Counted from the first letter of the stretch, positions 24,985-37,341 are shown. The stretch: DNA of 64,000 nt from Megaleporinus macrocephalus (GCA_021613375.1 CM038720.1:6210462-6274461), one strand, 5' to 3'. Numbers and translations are program-made. Notes: generated from the sequence alone by a model not told the origin.

Positions 24985-25133
24985 AGTACACGTCCACGTT
25001 GCGGCTGATGTTGGTGCTGCCCAGGGCGTTGGTCACCTCGCAGGAGACGGGCTCGGTGAAGAAGGAGTGGTCCACCACCACCTCGTAGCTGTCCCCCAGC
25101 ACGTCTCTGATGGCGCTGCCGCCTTTGGCCCAC
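24985..25133 (-). CDS. kirrel3: kirrel3 exon: second half of Ig domain 3
   Basis: This 149-nt exon follows a strong acceptor, a CT-rich tract ending TTCTCTCAG. Its first G completes the Arg codon begun in the previous exon. It encodes [14 protein letters not shown], then a segment containing [16 protein letters not shown], and ends VDVY plus one base, with donor ACT|GTGAGT. The VSC cysteine pairs with FHC of the previous exon to close Ig3. NIS is a possible glycosylation sequon. The length is not a multiple of three, so skipping the exon would shift the frame and remove half of Ig3. It lies between two oppositely oriented 20-bp minisatellites: one starts 211 bp beyond its donor in transcript sense, the other ends about 1.15 kb before its acceptor. 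Confidence 0.94.
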
Positions 25134-25939
25134 CTGAGAGAAGAGAGAGAAGAGTGAGAGAGAGTAGGGAAGACATGCGGGCTGGAAGCCTGACAGGCGC
25201 TCTGAAAGCCGGAGCCTCTGCAGATGAAAGGCTTCTGGAAGGAGATGCTTCTTCGCAGGCATATCATTGTGATCGTCTCTCATTTGCATGGTGCTCTGAA
25301 ACAACAAAAGCGGCGTCCGTGGCGTCTAATGTCATTTGCGGTACAGCGTTTTTTGCGTGCGCGCCTTTTCATTTTCTTGCCGTCGCCCGAGCACGTCTTC
25401 CGGAGGACGGGCATAAAAGAACACCCATTACGAGGTGCTCACGCGCTGCCTCCGCCGCTCGCCCCACTTTGATGCTGCCGTCATTATAGGGAAATATAAA
25501 TTGGAGCATAAAAAGGACCAGCGTCGCCACCGGCTACGGCCCGGTTAGAGCCGGATCAAGCGTGCGGCAGATGGACCATTGTTTGTGCTTTACGAAGGCA
25601 AAACAAATGGGTCCCGCGTTAAGATGATGAAATGAAGCTGGCCAGATTAAATTCTATTCCGCGTATTTGATGTGTGCTCCGTCTGAGATATCAAACAACA
25701 GCCTCCTTCTGCATCGGCGCACGTCCTGTGGGGTTCGGAGCCTCGCGGAAAAGGGAGGAAAGAGATGTGAGGAATTACAACGGTGGGCTAATTTCTCCTG
25801 TTAATCATGTTCTACCGGCGAGAAGGAAAAAAAGAGATCTTTAAAAGTAGGCCAGAGAAGAAGTGAGAGCAAAAGGCGCTCATATATCTGTATATATATA
25901 TATATATATATTGTTGCTGTCCAATACAAAACATGTATC
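25134..25939. other. Intron upstream of the Ig3 second-half exon, unique and CpG-containing
   Basis: It begins with the pyrimidine-rich acceptor tract. The rest to about 25790 is non-repetitive and relatively GC-rich, and it may be conserved non-coding sequence. A short TA run lies at about 25891-25911. Open frames here do not match any family. Confidence 0.4.
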
Positions 25940-26040
25940 TGTTGTGTGAAAATTTGATGATGAATGGGATCCAATAGAAACACTCCAAAATAGCTAGGAA
26001 AAAATTCTAGTTCCATTGACTTACATTGAAAGTAAAGTAT
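25940..26040 (+). repeat. Dispersed repeat (CCAATAGAAACACTCC family), copy 3
   Basis: This shares TCCAATAGAAACACTCCAAA and GTTCCATTGACTTACATTGA with the copies at 9984, 18765 and 51470. Confidence 0.65.
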
Positions 26041-26055
26041 ATTCATATATACATA

Positions 26056-26282
26056 TATCCATCCATCCATACATTTATCCATTATCTGGCACTTTATCCC
26101 ACTAGTCGGGGTCATGGGGGGGAGGCTGGAGCCAATCCCAGCATCATTGGGTGAAGGCGGGGTACATCATGGACAGGTCGCCAGTCCATCACATGGCCAA
26201 CACACTCACACACACACACACACCTACGGGCAGTTTAGAGTGATTAACCTAACATCAGAGAGAACATACACACTCCACACCG
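26056..26282 (-). mobile_element. Teleost interspersed repeat body feeding into the minisatellite
   Basis: Read on the minus strand this contains TTAATCACTCTAAACTGCCC, a CA/GT stretch, GATGGACTGGCGACCTGTCC, a GGGATTGGCTCCAGCC motif and a GGAT-rich tail. These are hallmarks of a very common fish repeat whose head reads GTGGTGTAGTGGTTAGC. The array at 26283-29192 sits exactly where that head should be, so the array probably arose by amplifying it. Confidence 0.75.
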
Positions 26283-29192
26283 AACCACTACACTACTAAC
26301 CCCTACACCACCATACTAACCACTACACCACCATACTAACCACTACACCACCATACTAACCACTACACCACCATACTAACCACTACACCACCATACTAAC
26401 CACTACACCACTATACTAACCACTACACCACCGTACTAACCACTACACCACCATACTAACCACTACACCACCGTACTGACCACTACACCACCATACTAAC
26501 CACTACACCACCGTACTGACCACTACACCACCGTACTAACCATTACACCACCATACTGACCACTACACCACCATACTGACCACTACACCACCGTACTAAC
26601 CACTACACCACCGTACTAACCACTACACCACCATACTAACCACTACACCACCGTACTAACCACTACACCACCATACTAACCACTACACCACTATACTAAC
26701 CACTACACCACCGTACTAACCACTACACCACCGTACTAACCACTACACCACCATACTAACCACTACACCACCATATTAACCACTACACCACTATACTAAC
26801 CACTACACCACCATACTAACCACTACACCACCGTACTAACCACTACACCACCGTACTAACCACTACACCACCGTACTAACCACTACACCACCGTACTAAC
26901 CACTACACCACCATACTAACCACTACACCACCATACTAACCACTACACCACCATACTAACTACTACACCACCGTACTAACCACTACACCACCATACTAAC
27001 CACTACACCACCATACTAACCACTACACCACGATACTAACCACTACACCACTATACTAACCACTACACCACCATACTAACCACTACACCACCATACTAAC
27101 CACTACACCACCATACTAACCACTACACCACTATACTAACCACTACACCACCGTACTAACTACTACACCACCGTACTAACCACTACACCACCATACTAAC
27201 TACTACACCACTATACTAACCACTACACCACTATACTAACCACTACACCACCATACTAACCACTACACCACCATACTAACCACTACACCACTATACTAAC
27301 CACTACACCACCGTACTAACTACTACACCACCGTACTAACCACTACACCACCATACTAACCACTACACCACTATACTAAGCACTACACCACCATACTAAC
27401 CACTACACCACCGTACTAACCACTACACCACCGTACTAACCACTACACCACCGTACTAACTACTACACCACTATACTAACCACTACACCACCATACTAAC
27501 CACTACACCACTATACTAACCACTACACCACCATACTAACCACTACACCACTATACTAACCACTACACCACCGTACTAACCACTACACCACCGTACTAAC
27601 CACTACACCACCGTACTAACTACTACACCACCATACTAACCACTACACCACCATACTAACCACTACACCACCGTACTAACCACTACACCACCATACTAAC
27701 CACTACACCACCATACTAACCACTACACCACCATACTAACCACTACACCACCATACTAACCACTACACCACCGTACTAACCACTACACCACCATACTAAC
27801 CACTACACCACCATACTAACCACTACACCACCATACTAACCACTACACCACCGTACTAACCACTACACCACCATACTAACCACTACACCACCGTACTAAC
27901 CACTACACCACCGTACTAACCACTACACCACCATACTAACCACTACACCACCATACTAACCACTACACCACCATACTAACCACTACACCACCGTACTGAC
28001 CACTACACCACCCGTACTAACCACTACACCATCATACTAACTACTACACCACCATACTAACCACTACACCACCATACTAACCACTACACCACCGTACTAA
28101 CCACTACACCACCGTACTAACTACTACACCACCGTACTAACCACTACACCACCGTACTAACCACTACACCACCGTACTAACCACTATACCACCATACTAA
28201 CTACACCACCATACTAACCACTACACCAACATACTAACCACTACACCACCATACTAACCATTACACCACCGTACTAACCACTACACCACCATACTAACTA
28301 CTACACCACCGTACTAACCACTACACCACCGTACTGACCACTACACCACCATACTGACCACTACACCAACATACTGACCACTACACCACCATACTAACCA
28401 CTACACCACCGTACTGACCACTACACCACCATACTGACCACTACACCAACATACTAACCACTACACCACCATACTAACCACTACACCACCGTACTAACGA
28501 CTACACCACCGTACTAACCACTACACCACCGTACTAACCACTACACCACCGTACTAACCACTACACCACCATACTAACCACTACACCACCGTACTAACGA
28601 CTACACCACCGTACTAACGACTACACCACCGTACTAACCACTACACCACCGTACTAACCACTACACCACCATACTAACCACTACACCACCGTACTAACGA
28701 CTACACCACCGTACTAACGACTACACCACCATACTAACCACTACACCACCATACTAACGACTACACCACCATACTAACCACTACACCACCATACTAACGA
28801 CTACACCACCGTACTAACGACTACACCACCGTACTAACGACTACACCACCGTACTAACCACTACACCACCGTACTAACCACTACACCACCGTACTAACCA
28901 CTACACCACCATACTAACCACTACACCACCGTACTAACCACTACACCACCATACTAACCACTACACCACCATACTAACCACTACACCACCGTACTAACCA
29001 CTACACCACCATACTAACCACTACACCACCATACTAACCACTACACCACCGTACTAACCACTACACCACCATACTAACCACTACACCACCGTATTAACCA
29101 CTACACCACCATACTAACCACTACACCACCGTACTAACCACTACACCACCATACTAACCACTACACCACCATACTAACCACTACACCACCGT
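26283..29192 (-). repeat. 20-bp minisatellite, about 145 copies, reverse orientation
   Basis: The unit CACTACACCACCATACTAAC is the exact complement of the unit at 22235-24774. A few indels occur (register shift at about 28011, a short unit at about 28198). A block near 28490-28860 carries a CTAACGA variant. With the first array it brackets the exon at 24985-25133. Confidence 0.98.
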
Positions 29193-29245
29193 GATTCAAC
29201 TGATTTATTAGCAACAATCAACAGTGTAGTTGCTGGCAATACAGC

Positions 29246-29752
29246 TACACTACCAGTCAAAAGTTTGGGATCACAGTGAAATGTTCTTGTTTTAATGGAG
29301 TATCTTCTTCCTTAACACAACAATGAACTGACGGGTCTCTAAAGAAAGTTGTTTCTTTCTGGTCATTTTGAGTCGGTCAGCAAGCCATCAACTGCTGATC
29401 TTCAGATACTAAACTAACCTAGAATGTTGTTCTCCCTTTTATACTCACTTATTAGTAGAATGTTTTTCAGCTGTGCATCACAATTGAGCAAGAGTGTCCT
29501 AACAACCAATTAGTCCAATACCATCCTTAACTTGGATTGGTGGCCGTACCAGGAGATTTAGACAGAGGACTGAGAATTACTGATAATAGGACTATATGTA
29601 AAATAAGCCTCTATACAAAAATAGACTTTAATACAAACATTTTTATTCTTTAAAAATCATCTGATACACTTACATTAATTATGAAATGGACAATATTGTT
29701 TGTGAATGAAATAAAATTCTAAAGTGATTCTAAACTTTTGAGTGGTAGTGTA
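29246..29752 (-). mobile_element. Deleted Tc1-like element, copy 2
   Basis: This is a full copy of the element at 3331-3850 in the opposite orientation. Its ends read TACACTACCAGTCAAAAGTT and, at the right, AACTTTTGAGTGGTAGTGTA. Minus-strand reading again gives GTATAAAAGGGAG followed by an ATG frame starting MTRKKQLSLETRQ that stops after 24 codons. The two copies share the same internal deletion, so the deleted form itself was mobilised. Confidence 0.8.
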
Positions 29753-31255
29753 TATATAGCAAACAAAGTTGGAGATGCATTAATTTATTTAGTGGTTGAT
29801 TAACATCTGTTTCAACACCGCCAAGCAGTATGTTCCCCCAGTAAAACCTGGCAGTAACTGAGGTGACCATTCATCAAACACACTTCCAAGAGGTCACCTG
29901 TACTTCTTTTTAAATCATTTTTAAATCAAAGCAGCGAGACAAGAACTTCTTTCATCTCTCTAGCGAAATTCAATTTCATCATATCGGCGTAAGCTGTTTA
30001 TGATGTTATTGTAAAGCTTCCCATCAGCTCTGAAAAAGAGGGAAATGCGGCCAAGTGATTACATGGATTTCTGACATTTAAATGCATTGCTGCCTTCGTT
30101 TAATTGAATCAGACCCGGAATGCTACGAGGAATTAGGGAGCGTGCGTCCTGATAGCCGTATCCGCTCCGAACGATTCCCGGCGCGCTTGAACTGCGGAAA
30201 CTATGTAGGCCAGATTTCGGCGCCTTCTAAAAGCAACGGGCTCTCTCGCTCTGAAGGGCTCTGACAACTTGATCTCACGAGAGGAGAAAAGAGGAGCGAG
30301 AAGTAAACACAGCTTCATCTAAATCACTCGGGGTCCCGCAGTGAGGGTGTCAGTCAACGGCGCAGCCAGTAAGACAAGGACGAGCGCAGGAGCCGGGTGA
30401 CGCCGCGAACGCTGTAATTCAAAATTCAATAAGCCTTTAGTCGCCCAGCTCCGGCTCCGGAACGGCAAAGCGGCTCAAACGGATCGGCACGGGCGTCTGT
30501 TGTGCATCCCTTTTCCAAAAACGCGGCTGAATTATTCAGCGCTGATTGTATATCCACGCCGCCGAGCGCTTTGAACGTCCTAACGAGACATAACTGCTGC
30601 AGAAAGGAAGTCGTTTGGCTTTTTAAGATATTGATGGCTCCTGTCTGTCGCCGTGTCTGTGCGCGCGGAGACGAAAATGCTGGGTGGCACATGCTATCTC
30701 CCTCGGGACCCCCATGCCAAAACAAACAATCAGTCGAGGAGAAGCTGATGCCCACTGACGGCATGCATTAAACCCACATGCTCGCTTCAAACCTGCTGCT
30801 GCTGCTGCGCCCAGCCGAACGGAGGCTCTTTTCCATCAGACGCTCCTGAAGTGACGAACGAGGGAAGCGGAGATGACAAATTTGCCTCGAAACAAAGCCT
30901 CCGACACCGACGGTGACAAGAAAACCCTGGAGGGATCTGGCGCGCACTTCCATTCACCGGCAAGAAAGAAGTGAGCGCGTCTGACTCACCTTCTACCTAT
31001 GGCCCACTTTCAGCCCTCCGAGTGCTCCAGACACGGGGGCCCGGCTGAGGTATCGCAATACCGGCTGAGAGTGAGTTCCCATCGATCTGTCAGGTAGAAG
31101 CGCCCGCAGTGCACGTGATGATGGTCACACTTTTGTTTAACCCATGTGGAACGATGAGAAGTGAGATGATCCTCAGAGATCCAGTAGGAGCTTATAGGGT
31201 AAGCATGTCCAAGCTGCTGGAGCAGAACTTGTATCTTCAATAATGTAATGGGAGG
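29753..31255. other. Unique intronic segment, GC-richer 30080-30990
   Basis: No repeat or exon was recognised. From about 30080 to 30990 the sequence is CpG-rich relative to its surroundings and holds several open frames on both strands without family features. It is a candidate regulatory island of the intron, without direct proof. Confidence 0.35.
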
Positions 31256-31720
31256 GCGTGTTTCTGACTTGTCAACCAAACGGAGGCAGTGTTCCAGACT
31301 TCTCAACCAATCAGAGGTAGTGTTCCAGACTTCTCAACCAATCAGAGGCAGTGTTCCTGACTTGTCAACCAATCAGAGCCTGTTTTAATGACTTGTCAAC
31401 TAATCAGAGGCAGTGTTCCTGACTTCTCAACCAATCAGAGGCAGTGTTCCTGACTTCTCAACCAATCAGAGGCAGTGTTCCTGACTTCTCAACCAATCAG
31501 AGGCTGTGTTCCTGACTTCTCAACCAATCAGAGGCAGTGTTCCTGACTTCTCAACCAATCAGAGGCAGTGTTCCTGACTTCTCAACCAATCAGAGGCAGT
31601 GTTACTGACTTCTCAACCAATCAGAGGCAGTGTTCCTGACTTCTCAACCAATCAGAGGCAGTGTTACTGACTTCTCAACCAATCAGAGGCAGTGTTCCTG
31701 ACTAGTCAACCAATTGGGGC
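31256..31720. repeat. 31-bp minisatellite carrying CCAAT boxes, about 15 copies
   Basis: GACTTCTCAACCAATCAGAG recurs every 31 bp (for example GCAGTGTTCC at 31441 and 31472). About a dozen units keep AACCAATCAG, a close match to the NF-Y site. The edge units have drifted. Confidence 0.93.
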
Positions 31721-32610
31721 TGTATTGTTGACATGTTGATCAGTGAGAACTGTGTTACTAACCTGTCAACAAAACAATGCTACCCTTCCAGACAAAATAA
31801 AAGCCTGAGTTTTCTTTTAAGCACAACATCCTTTGATGTTGCCGATGACCTCATTAACCTGTAAGGCTTGTACTTCACATGTACCTGTGCAAACAATGAA
31901 ACTCTGCCTGTAATGAATTGGAAGCCGGTGTACGGAAGCTAAAACTGGAGCAATCTGATCTGAGTGGCAACATTTGCATTCGCTCCTGAGGACCTGAGTT
32001 CATGCTTGTTTGTCACTATTTCTAGAGAGTGTTAAGCTGACACTCCCAGCGCGCTCACTAATATTAGAGCTATACGGGCTGAACACAAAGCACTATGATT
32101 AGTAGAGAAAATATCCGATCAAAAGAAAGACGGGTTACACCAAACTGAAGGAGCTCCACCACCCACCACCCACCAAGTGACAGTGATCTGCTGTTTACCT
32201 AAACATGACCAGATTACAAGGGCGTAGGTTTGCTCTTGACATTGGTGGAGACCTATGAATCTATGTGGTCAGACTACGCCCCCCTGCCACTGCTGTCCAC
32301 AAAAACCAAAGTAACAATCCCAGAAAACAATTCAATCTTTCTTAATGTCTCAATTAAACTACAGCACAGACCCGTTTAACCAGTTTAAACCAGTAAACAG
32401 TGAGTTTACATCTAAACACTCATCAGCACTACTTCAGCCGTAGAGCAGTTGACATCTCATATACATTAACATTAATAACAGTAGAAGACTGCTTGGTATT
32501 CACAGCTACAGACTATATTAGCCTGCTGGATGCTGAGCACCAAAGCCGAGCATCGTCATTAACGTTATCATGATGGACTCAATGAACTAGACTTAATGGA
32601 ACTGATGTCT
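31721..32610. other. Intronic sequence, no gene seen
   Basis: No exon, tandem repeat or recognisable element was found. Confidence 0.5.
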
Positions 32611-33350
32611 AGTTCACACTACACGATTTTAACCTGGTTTTTCAGTCGCCGACTGTTTTTTGTAGATCAACGACAAAAACCTCTACTGAACTACTGAAAG
32701 ACGCTCACCGAGCCATCGCCGAGTGGTCGGCGACTAATCACAGACGCCCGGTAAACATCTAGCATCTGTCTGCGGTCTTCAAACGCAGACTGAAGACCTA
32801 TCTCTTTGTAAAGCACTTATAATCACTAATATACTAAAGTACTGGTATAAACTGTAACTGCACTTGATCTTCTAGGAGCACTGGATAAGTATTGCTCTTG
32901 TACTGTATGTAGTCTTGTATTTGTTCTCTTCTCTGTAGGTGTTCCAGTCTTGCTAGGTATTGCATTGTCTTTTTTCTAGGTATCAGCACTGGCTCTGTGT
33001 TTATAGCAGTGTTTGAGTATAAGAGTAGTTTGGACTTAAACCTGTTTGTACTAGATAGAGATTCATACTCTAACTGAACACTAAGCACTTCTCTAAGTCG
33101 CTCTGGATAAGAGCGTCTGCTAAATGCCGTAAATGTAAATGTAAGCATGTTTAATATCTAGGCCAGTCGGCGACTGTGAGTCAACAGCAGCGTCTAGCTA
33201 CAGCCAATGGGATCACGTAGAGACAGGACCGTGTCACCGTTCACATGTTTTTGGACAGCAGCCAGATGAGTGGGCGGTTCGCCCAGAGTGAAAGTCGTGT
33301 AATTGGTGAGCAAGTGTCGCTGATCAGTCATGTAGTGTAAAAGCCACAAC
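32611..33350. mobile_element. DNA-transposon-like element with inverted ends, interrupted
   Basis: The left side TTCACACTACACGATTTTAA and the right side, read on the minus strand as TTTTACACTACATGACTGAT, are imperfect inverted ends. CAGTCGCCGACTG and CAGTCGGCGACTG mark inner segments on each side. A LINE 3' fragment occupies the middle (32765-33145). I cannot name the family. Confidence 0.5.
32765..33145 (+). mobile_element. LINE-type retrotransposon 3' end, nested
   Basis: It starts with the end of a reverse-transcriptase-type frame (CAGACTGAAGACCTATCTC, reading LKTYLFVKHL then stop). It ends CGCTCTGGATAAGAGCGTCT followed by AATGTAAATGTAA, a typical fish LINE tail. It is truncated at the 5' end. 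A shorter relative is at 51115-51260. Confidence 0.65.
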
Positions 33351-33672
33351 AACTGAAAGACTCGCCATTACAGCTCCTTCTTCCGTCCTCACTCGCTTTT
33401 GCCTCCCATGTGTCTCCCACATTGCTCCTCAGTCTTACACAGTGAGTCTCACATATGACTGGAAAGCTTTCCTTCCAGTTTTGGTGCTGCTAAAAACCAA
33501 ACGTAGCTACAGAGCCTCACGTGACAGCAGGGAAAGACACAGCCAATCACACTGACCGTATGACTCGAGTAGAGAACTTGATTTAGCCCTATTGGTGGGG
33601 ACGATTCAATAATCGCTGGATATCGGTGGGGACGCGCCACTTCAGTCCACGCTAATTCTACACCCTTGCCAT
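33351..33672. other. Intronic sequence, no gene seen
   Basis: Nothing was recognised before the target-site duplication at 33673. Confidence 0.5.
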
Positions 33673-33680
33673 ATTACATA

Positions 33681-34293
33681 CGGAGGTGTCAGGTAACGAA
33701 GTACAAATACTTAAGTAGAAATTTTGGTTATATATACTTTCACTCCTTACATTTACTTGTTTTCATTCATCTACATTTACATCCCAGTAAAGATTATTGA
33801 TAACATCTCTTTGAAGTTTGACTTCATTACAATACTTATAGACAACTAGTCATCATATCTTCTGCTCCATGAAACACATGTTAATGTTCAGTAGTAACAG
33901 ATATGCTTCTTTAATATATTTACATTGTACTAAACTACATTCATGTTTAATGGATGTATATGAGCTGAAACAGGAAGCCTAGCGCATCCCAAATTTATCA
34001 ACATTAACATTTTAATATAACATTATAGTCATTATGGCTTTTAGAAGAATGGGGTTTTGGGGAGGTGGGCTAGAGCACTATAGACCCCTGTGGTGCGGAC
34101 TAAGCTTTTGTCCTTAATGGCATTTTTTACTTACATTACTTTTACTTTTATACTTTAAGTAGTTTTAAAAGCAGAACTTTTAAAAAAAAGTAAAAAGCTT
34201 GAGTCGATACTTCAACTTCTACAGAAGTATATTTAAACCCAAGTATCTGTACTTCTACCTGAGTAATGAACGTGAATACTTTTGACACCTTTG
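33681..34293 (+). mobile_element. hAT-like non-autonomous element, copy B, intact ends
   Basis: This 613-bp element is flanked on both sides by ATTACATA (33673-33680 and 34294-34301), an 8-bp target duplication as made by hAT transposases. Its ends are CGGAGGTGTCA and TGACACCTTTG, which are near-perfect inverted repeats. It has no transposase. It contains only one trace of the 36-bp unit (TTTCACTCCTTACATTTAC), unlike copies A and C. Confidence 0.85.
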
Positions 34294-34301
34294 ATTACAT
34301 A

Positions 34302-34880
34302 ACACAGCCTTTATGATATTTATTATTTTTATTTCTGAGGGCCCTTCATTTTAAGGATCTTCTGACTTTTAGGGACTTTGACTCCAGGGCCTCTTGGGGG
34401 CCCTAGCCATGCTTTTGGGGGCCCTTATGAAAATGGACGAGGCGTTGTGCTCTGACTTCGACTTCTGGCTAATAGAGGTCCTAGGAAAGTGGGGGGCATA
34501 ATTTTAGAGGGCCCTGGTTATGAGAGCCCCTACTAGAGGGCTCTAGAGAAGAGCAGGGCATACCATTAGAGGGCCCTTAAACATGAGGGGCAAAGGTTAG
34601 GGGGGGGGCAACACTTTGCCCAAGGGCCCAGACTATCCTTTATCTGTCCTTGGTCACAGAAAGTTCGTATCAGTCCGGTCCTCCTCGGCGAGAGACAGAA
34701 CTCACAGACTGTCTCCATATAAGGGGCCAGATTATTCCACTGAAGTTTCTGCTGTTGCTTATCCTCTCCTTCCGCTTTGGCTCTGGTGCTCGACTTGCCT
34801 TTTACTCAACACAGCTGTATTGTTGAAGGGAGCTTTCATTTCAAGGTAGGGGACCAAGGTTAACCCTCAAAGAAAGGCCC
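34302..34880. other. Intron with GGGCCC-rich degenerate repeats
   Basis: Between about 34335 and 34625 the words GGGGGCCCT, GAGGGCCCT and CAAGGGCCC recur irregularly, which suggests an old tandem or low-complexity sequence. No gene was seen. Confidence 0.45.
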
Positions 34881-35934
34881 GAGTTTCTGAGCTGAAAAGA
34901 AAGAAACTCTTAGCGAAGCGTCTTTGTCGCCAAGCATTTTCCCCGCGCTACATCACAATTTCACACGCCGGTCCCCGCTCCCTCGGACCGCTGCCAGGCT
35001 CGGGAACCGAATCCACTTTGCCTTCATCGTGAACCTAATCTAATCCCCTGCCTGCTCACTGCTGCTTCCGCACCCAACCTCGCGGCGCCGAGCGAGCGCT
35101 CTATTAGGACTGCGTAGTTTCCTCTAATCGAGATACCAGCAAGCCGATCTGTGGCTAAACGGGACGCTGACTGGCTCGCTTCTGTACGTAATGTGGGACG
35201 CGGCGGCGCGGCGTCTCCAGAAACGCTCGTCTTTTAAGCGAATTCAAATATTCATGTAAACAAAAAATGTGCATGAATATGATATTGGGGAGCGAACAAA
35301 ATCCTTCCTCTTGTTTTCGTTTCCACAGCCTAATCCCCTTTGAACATGGGGAGAATGCCCAAGAGGCCTTCCTCCTGCCATCAATAATTAATTTTTTCTT
35401 ATTGTCATAATTAAACGGAAGGAGTCAGTTATTATTAACGCAGCGCTTCCGCGGCACGAGGATTCCTCCAGCGTGTGCTCGGGAACAGCAGAGTGAGCGA
35501 AGTGAGAGAGAGAGAGAGAGTGAGAGAGTGTTCGGATACAGAGGAGTGATGATGTGCCGCTGTATCGGGCCCTGCGTGCTTCGCTTGTGTATCCCCGACA
35601 TACTCGCTCATCTGCAGTCCTACCGCAGTGCAACAGAGGAAATACAGGGCCAACACACAAGCCTAGGAGGGTTTGGAGGGTCTTGCGGCTCCGGCCCGTG
35701 ATTGGTGGGTGCTTCCTCGGCCCGGGCAGTCGGCCCTGATGCGTGTCAGGCCCCTCTCGCCCGGCTTTCATTAATAATCAATGGGCCTGCAGCTGAGGGC
35801 TCAGGTGAGTTTGACTCGCGGCTGAACTGAAACCTTGCCGGCCCCAGTGTGACTGCTTATGATGAGGAAGCCGGCGCGGACCCCCAGATACACCACAACA
35901 GGTTAAAATATGTACAGATCAATAAACAACACTC
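34881..35934. other. Unique CpG-containing intronic segment
   Basis: This is non-repetitive apart from a GA run at about 35500-35530. It contains AT-rich homeodomain-type words (CAATAATTAATTTTTT near 35381, AATTCAAATATTCATG) beside CpG-rich parts. It is a plausible conserved regulatory block. No exon was seen. Confidence 0.35.
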
Positions 35935-36420
35935 ATAAAAAACAGAGAGAGAGAGAGAGAGAGAAAAAAAGGGGAGAGGGGGAGCAGAGGGTAGAGTGAA
36001 AAAAGAAAGAGAAGAGAAAAAGTGGTGGGGAGGGAGAAGAAAGCGAGAGAGGGAGAGAGAAGAAAGACAAAGAGGAACAAACGCAGGACACAAAAACAGA
36101 CACACGGAGACAGAGACGAAAGAGAGGGAAGAGAGGAGAAAACAGAAAAGAATGGGAAGCTGAGGGGGAGGGGACAGAGAGCTAGAGAGAAAAAGGAAAA
36201 AGGGAGGAAAGAGAAAAGGAGGGAAAAAGAGGGAAAGAGACAGAAAGGAAAAGGAGGGACAGACATACCGAGCAAAAAGTAGATAAAAGAGAAAGAGAGA
36301 GAAACAGAAAGACAGTAATAGAGACACAAAAAGAAAGAAAAAAAGAGAATAAAATGGAGAAGGAGAGACAAAGAAAAAGACCAAGAATGCATGAGACAGC
36401 AAGAGGGTGAGAAGAGAGAG
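35935..36420 (+). repeat. Homopurine (GA/GAAA) tract, about 485 bp
   Basis: The plus strand is almost all A and G, with few interruptions. In kirrel3 transcript sense it is a pyrimidine tract. It abuts the TG/TATG tract directly. Confidence 0.93.
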
Positions 36421-37273
36421 AGTATATGTATATGTATGTGTGTGTATGTGTATGTATGTGTATGTATGTGTATGTGTGTGTATGTATGAGTATGTATGTG
36501 TATGTATGTGTGTGTATGTGTATGTATGTGTATGTGTGTGTATGTGTGTGTATGTATGTGTATGTGTGAGTATGTATGTGTATGTATGTGTATGTATGTG
36601 TATGTATGTGTGTGTATGTGTATGTATGTGTATGTATGTGTGTGTATGTGTATGTATGAGTATGTATGTGTATGTATGTGTATGTATGAGTATATATGTG
36701 TATGTATGTGTATGTGTATGTGTGTGTATGTGTGTGTATGAGTATGTATGTGTATGTATGTGTATGTATGTGTATGTGTGAGTATGTATGTGTATGTATG
36801 TGTATATATGTGTATGTATGTGTATGTATGTGTATGTATGAGTATGTATGTGTGTGTATGTATGTGTATGTGTGAGTGTGTATGTGTATGTATGTGTATG
36901 TATGTGTATGTGTGTGTATGTGTGTGTATGTATGAGTATGTATGTGTATGTATGTGTATGTATGAGTATGTATGTGTATGTATGTGTATGTATGAGTATG
37001 TATGTGTATGTATGTGTATGTATGTGTATGTGTGAGTATGTATGTGTATGTATGTGTATATATGTGTATGTATGTGTATGTATGTGTATGTATGAGTATG
37101 TATGTGTATGTGTGAGTATGTATGTGTATGTATGAGTATGTATGTGTATGTATGAGTATGTATGTGTATGTATGTGTATGTGTGTGTATGTATGTGTATG
37201 TATGTGTATGTATGTGTATGTATGAGTATGTATGTGTATGTATGAGTATGTATGTGTATGTATGTGTATGTGT

Positions 37274-37305
<32 letters not shown>

Positions 37306-37309
37306 GTGT

Positions 37310-37341
<32 letters not shown>

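Noticed and set aside
35857..36402. Hydrophobic Phe/Leu/Ser-rich frames suggesting a membrane protein
   Set aside because: They are translations of the homopyrimidine complement of the GA tract.
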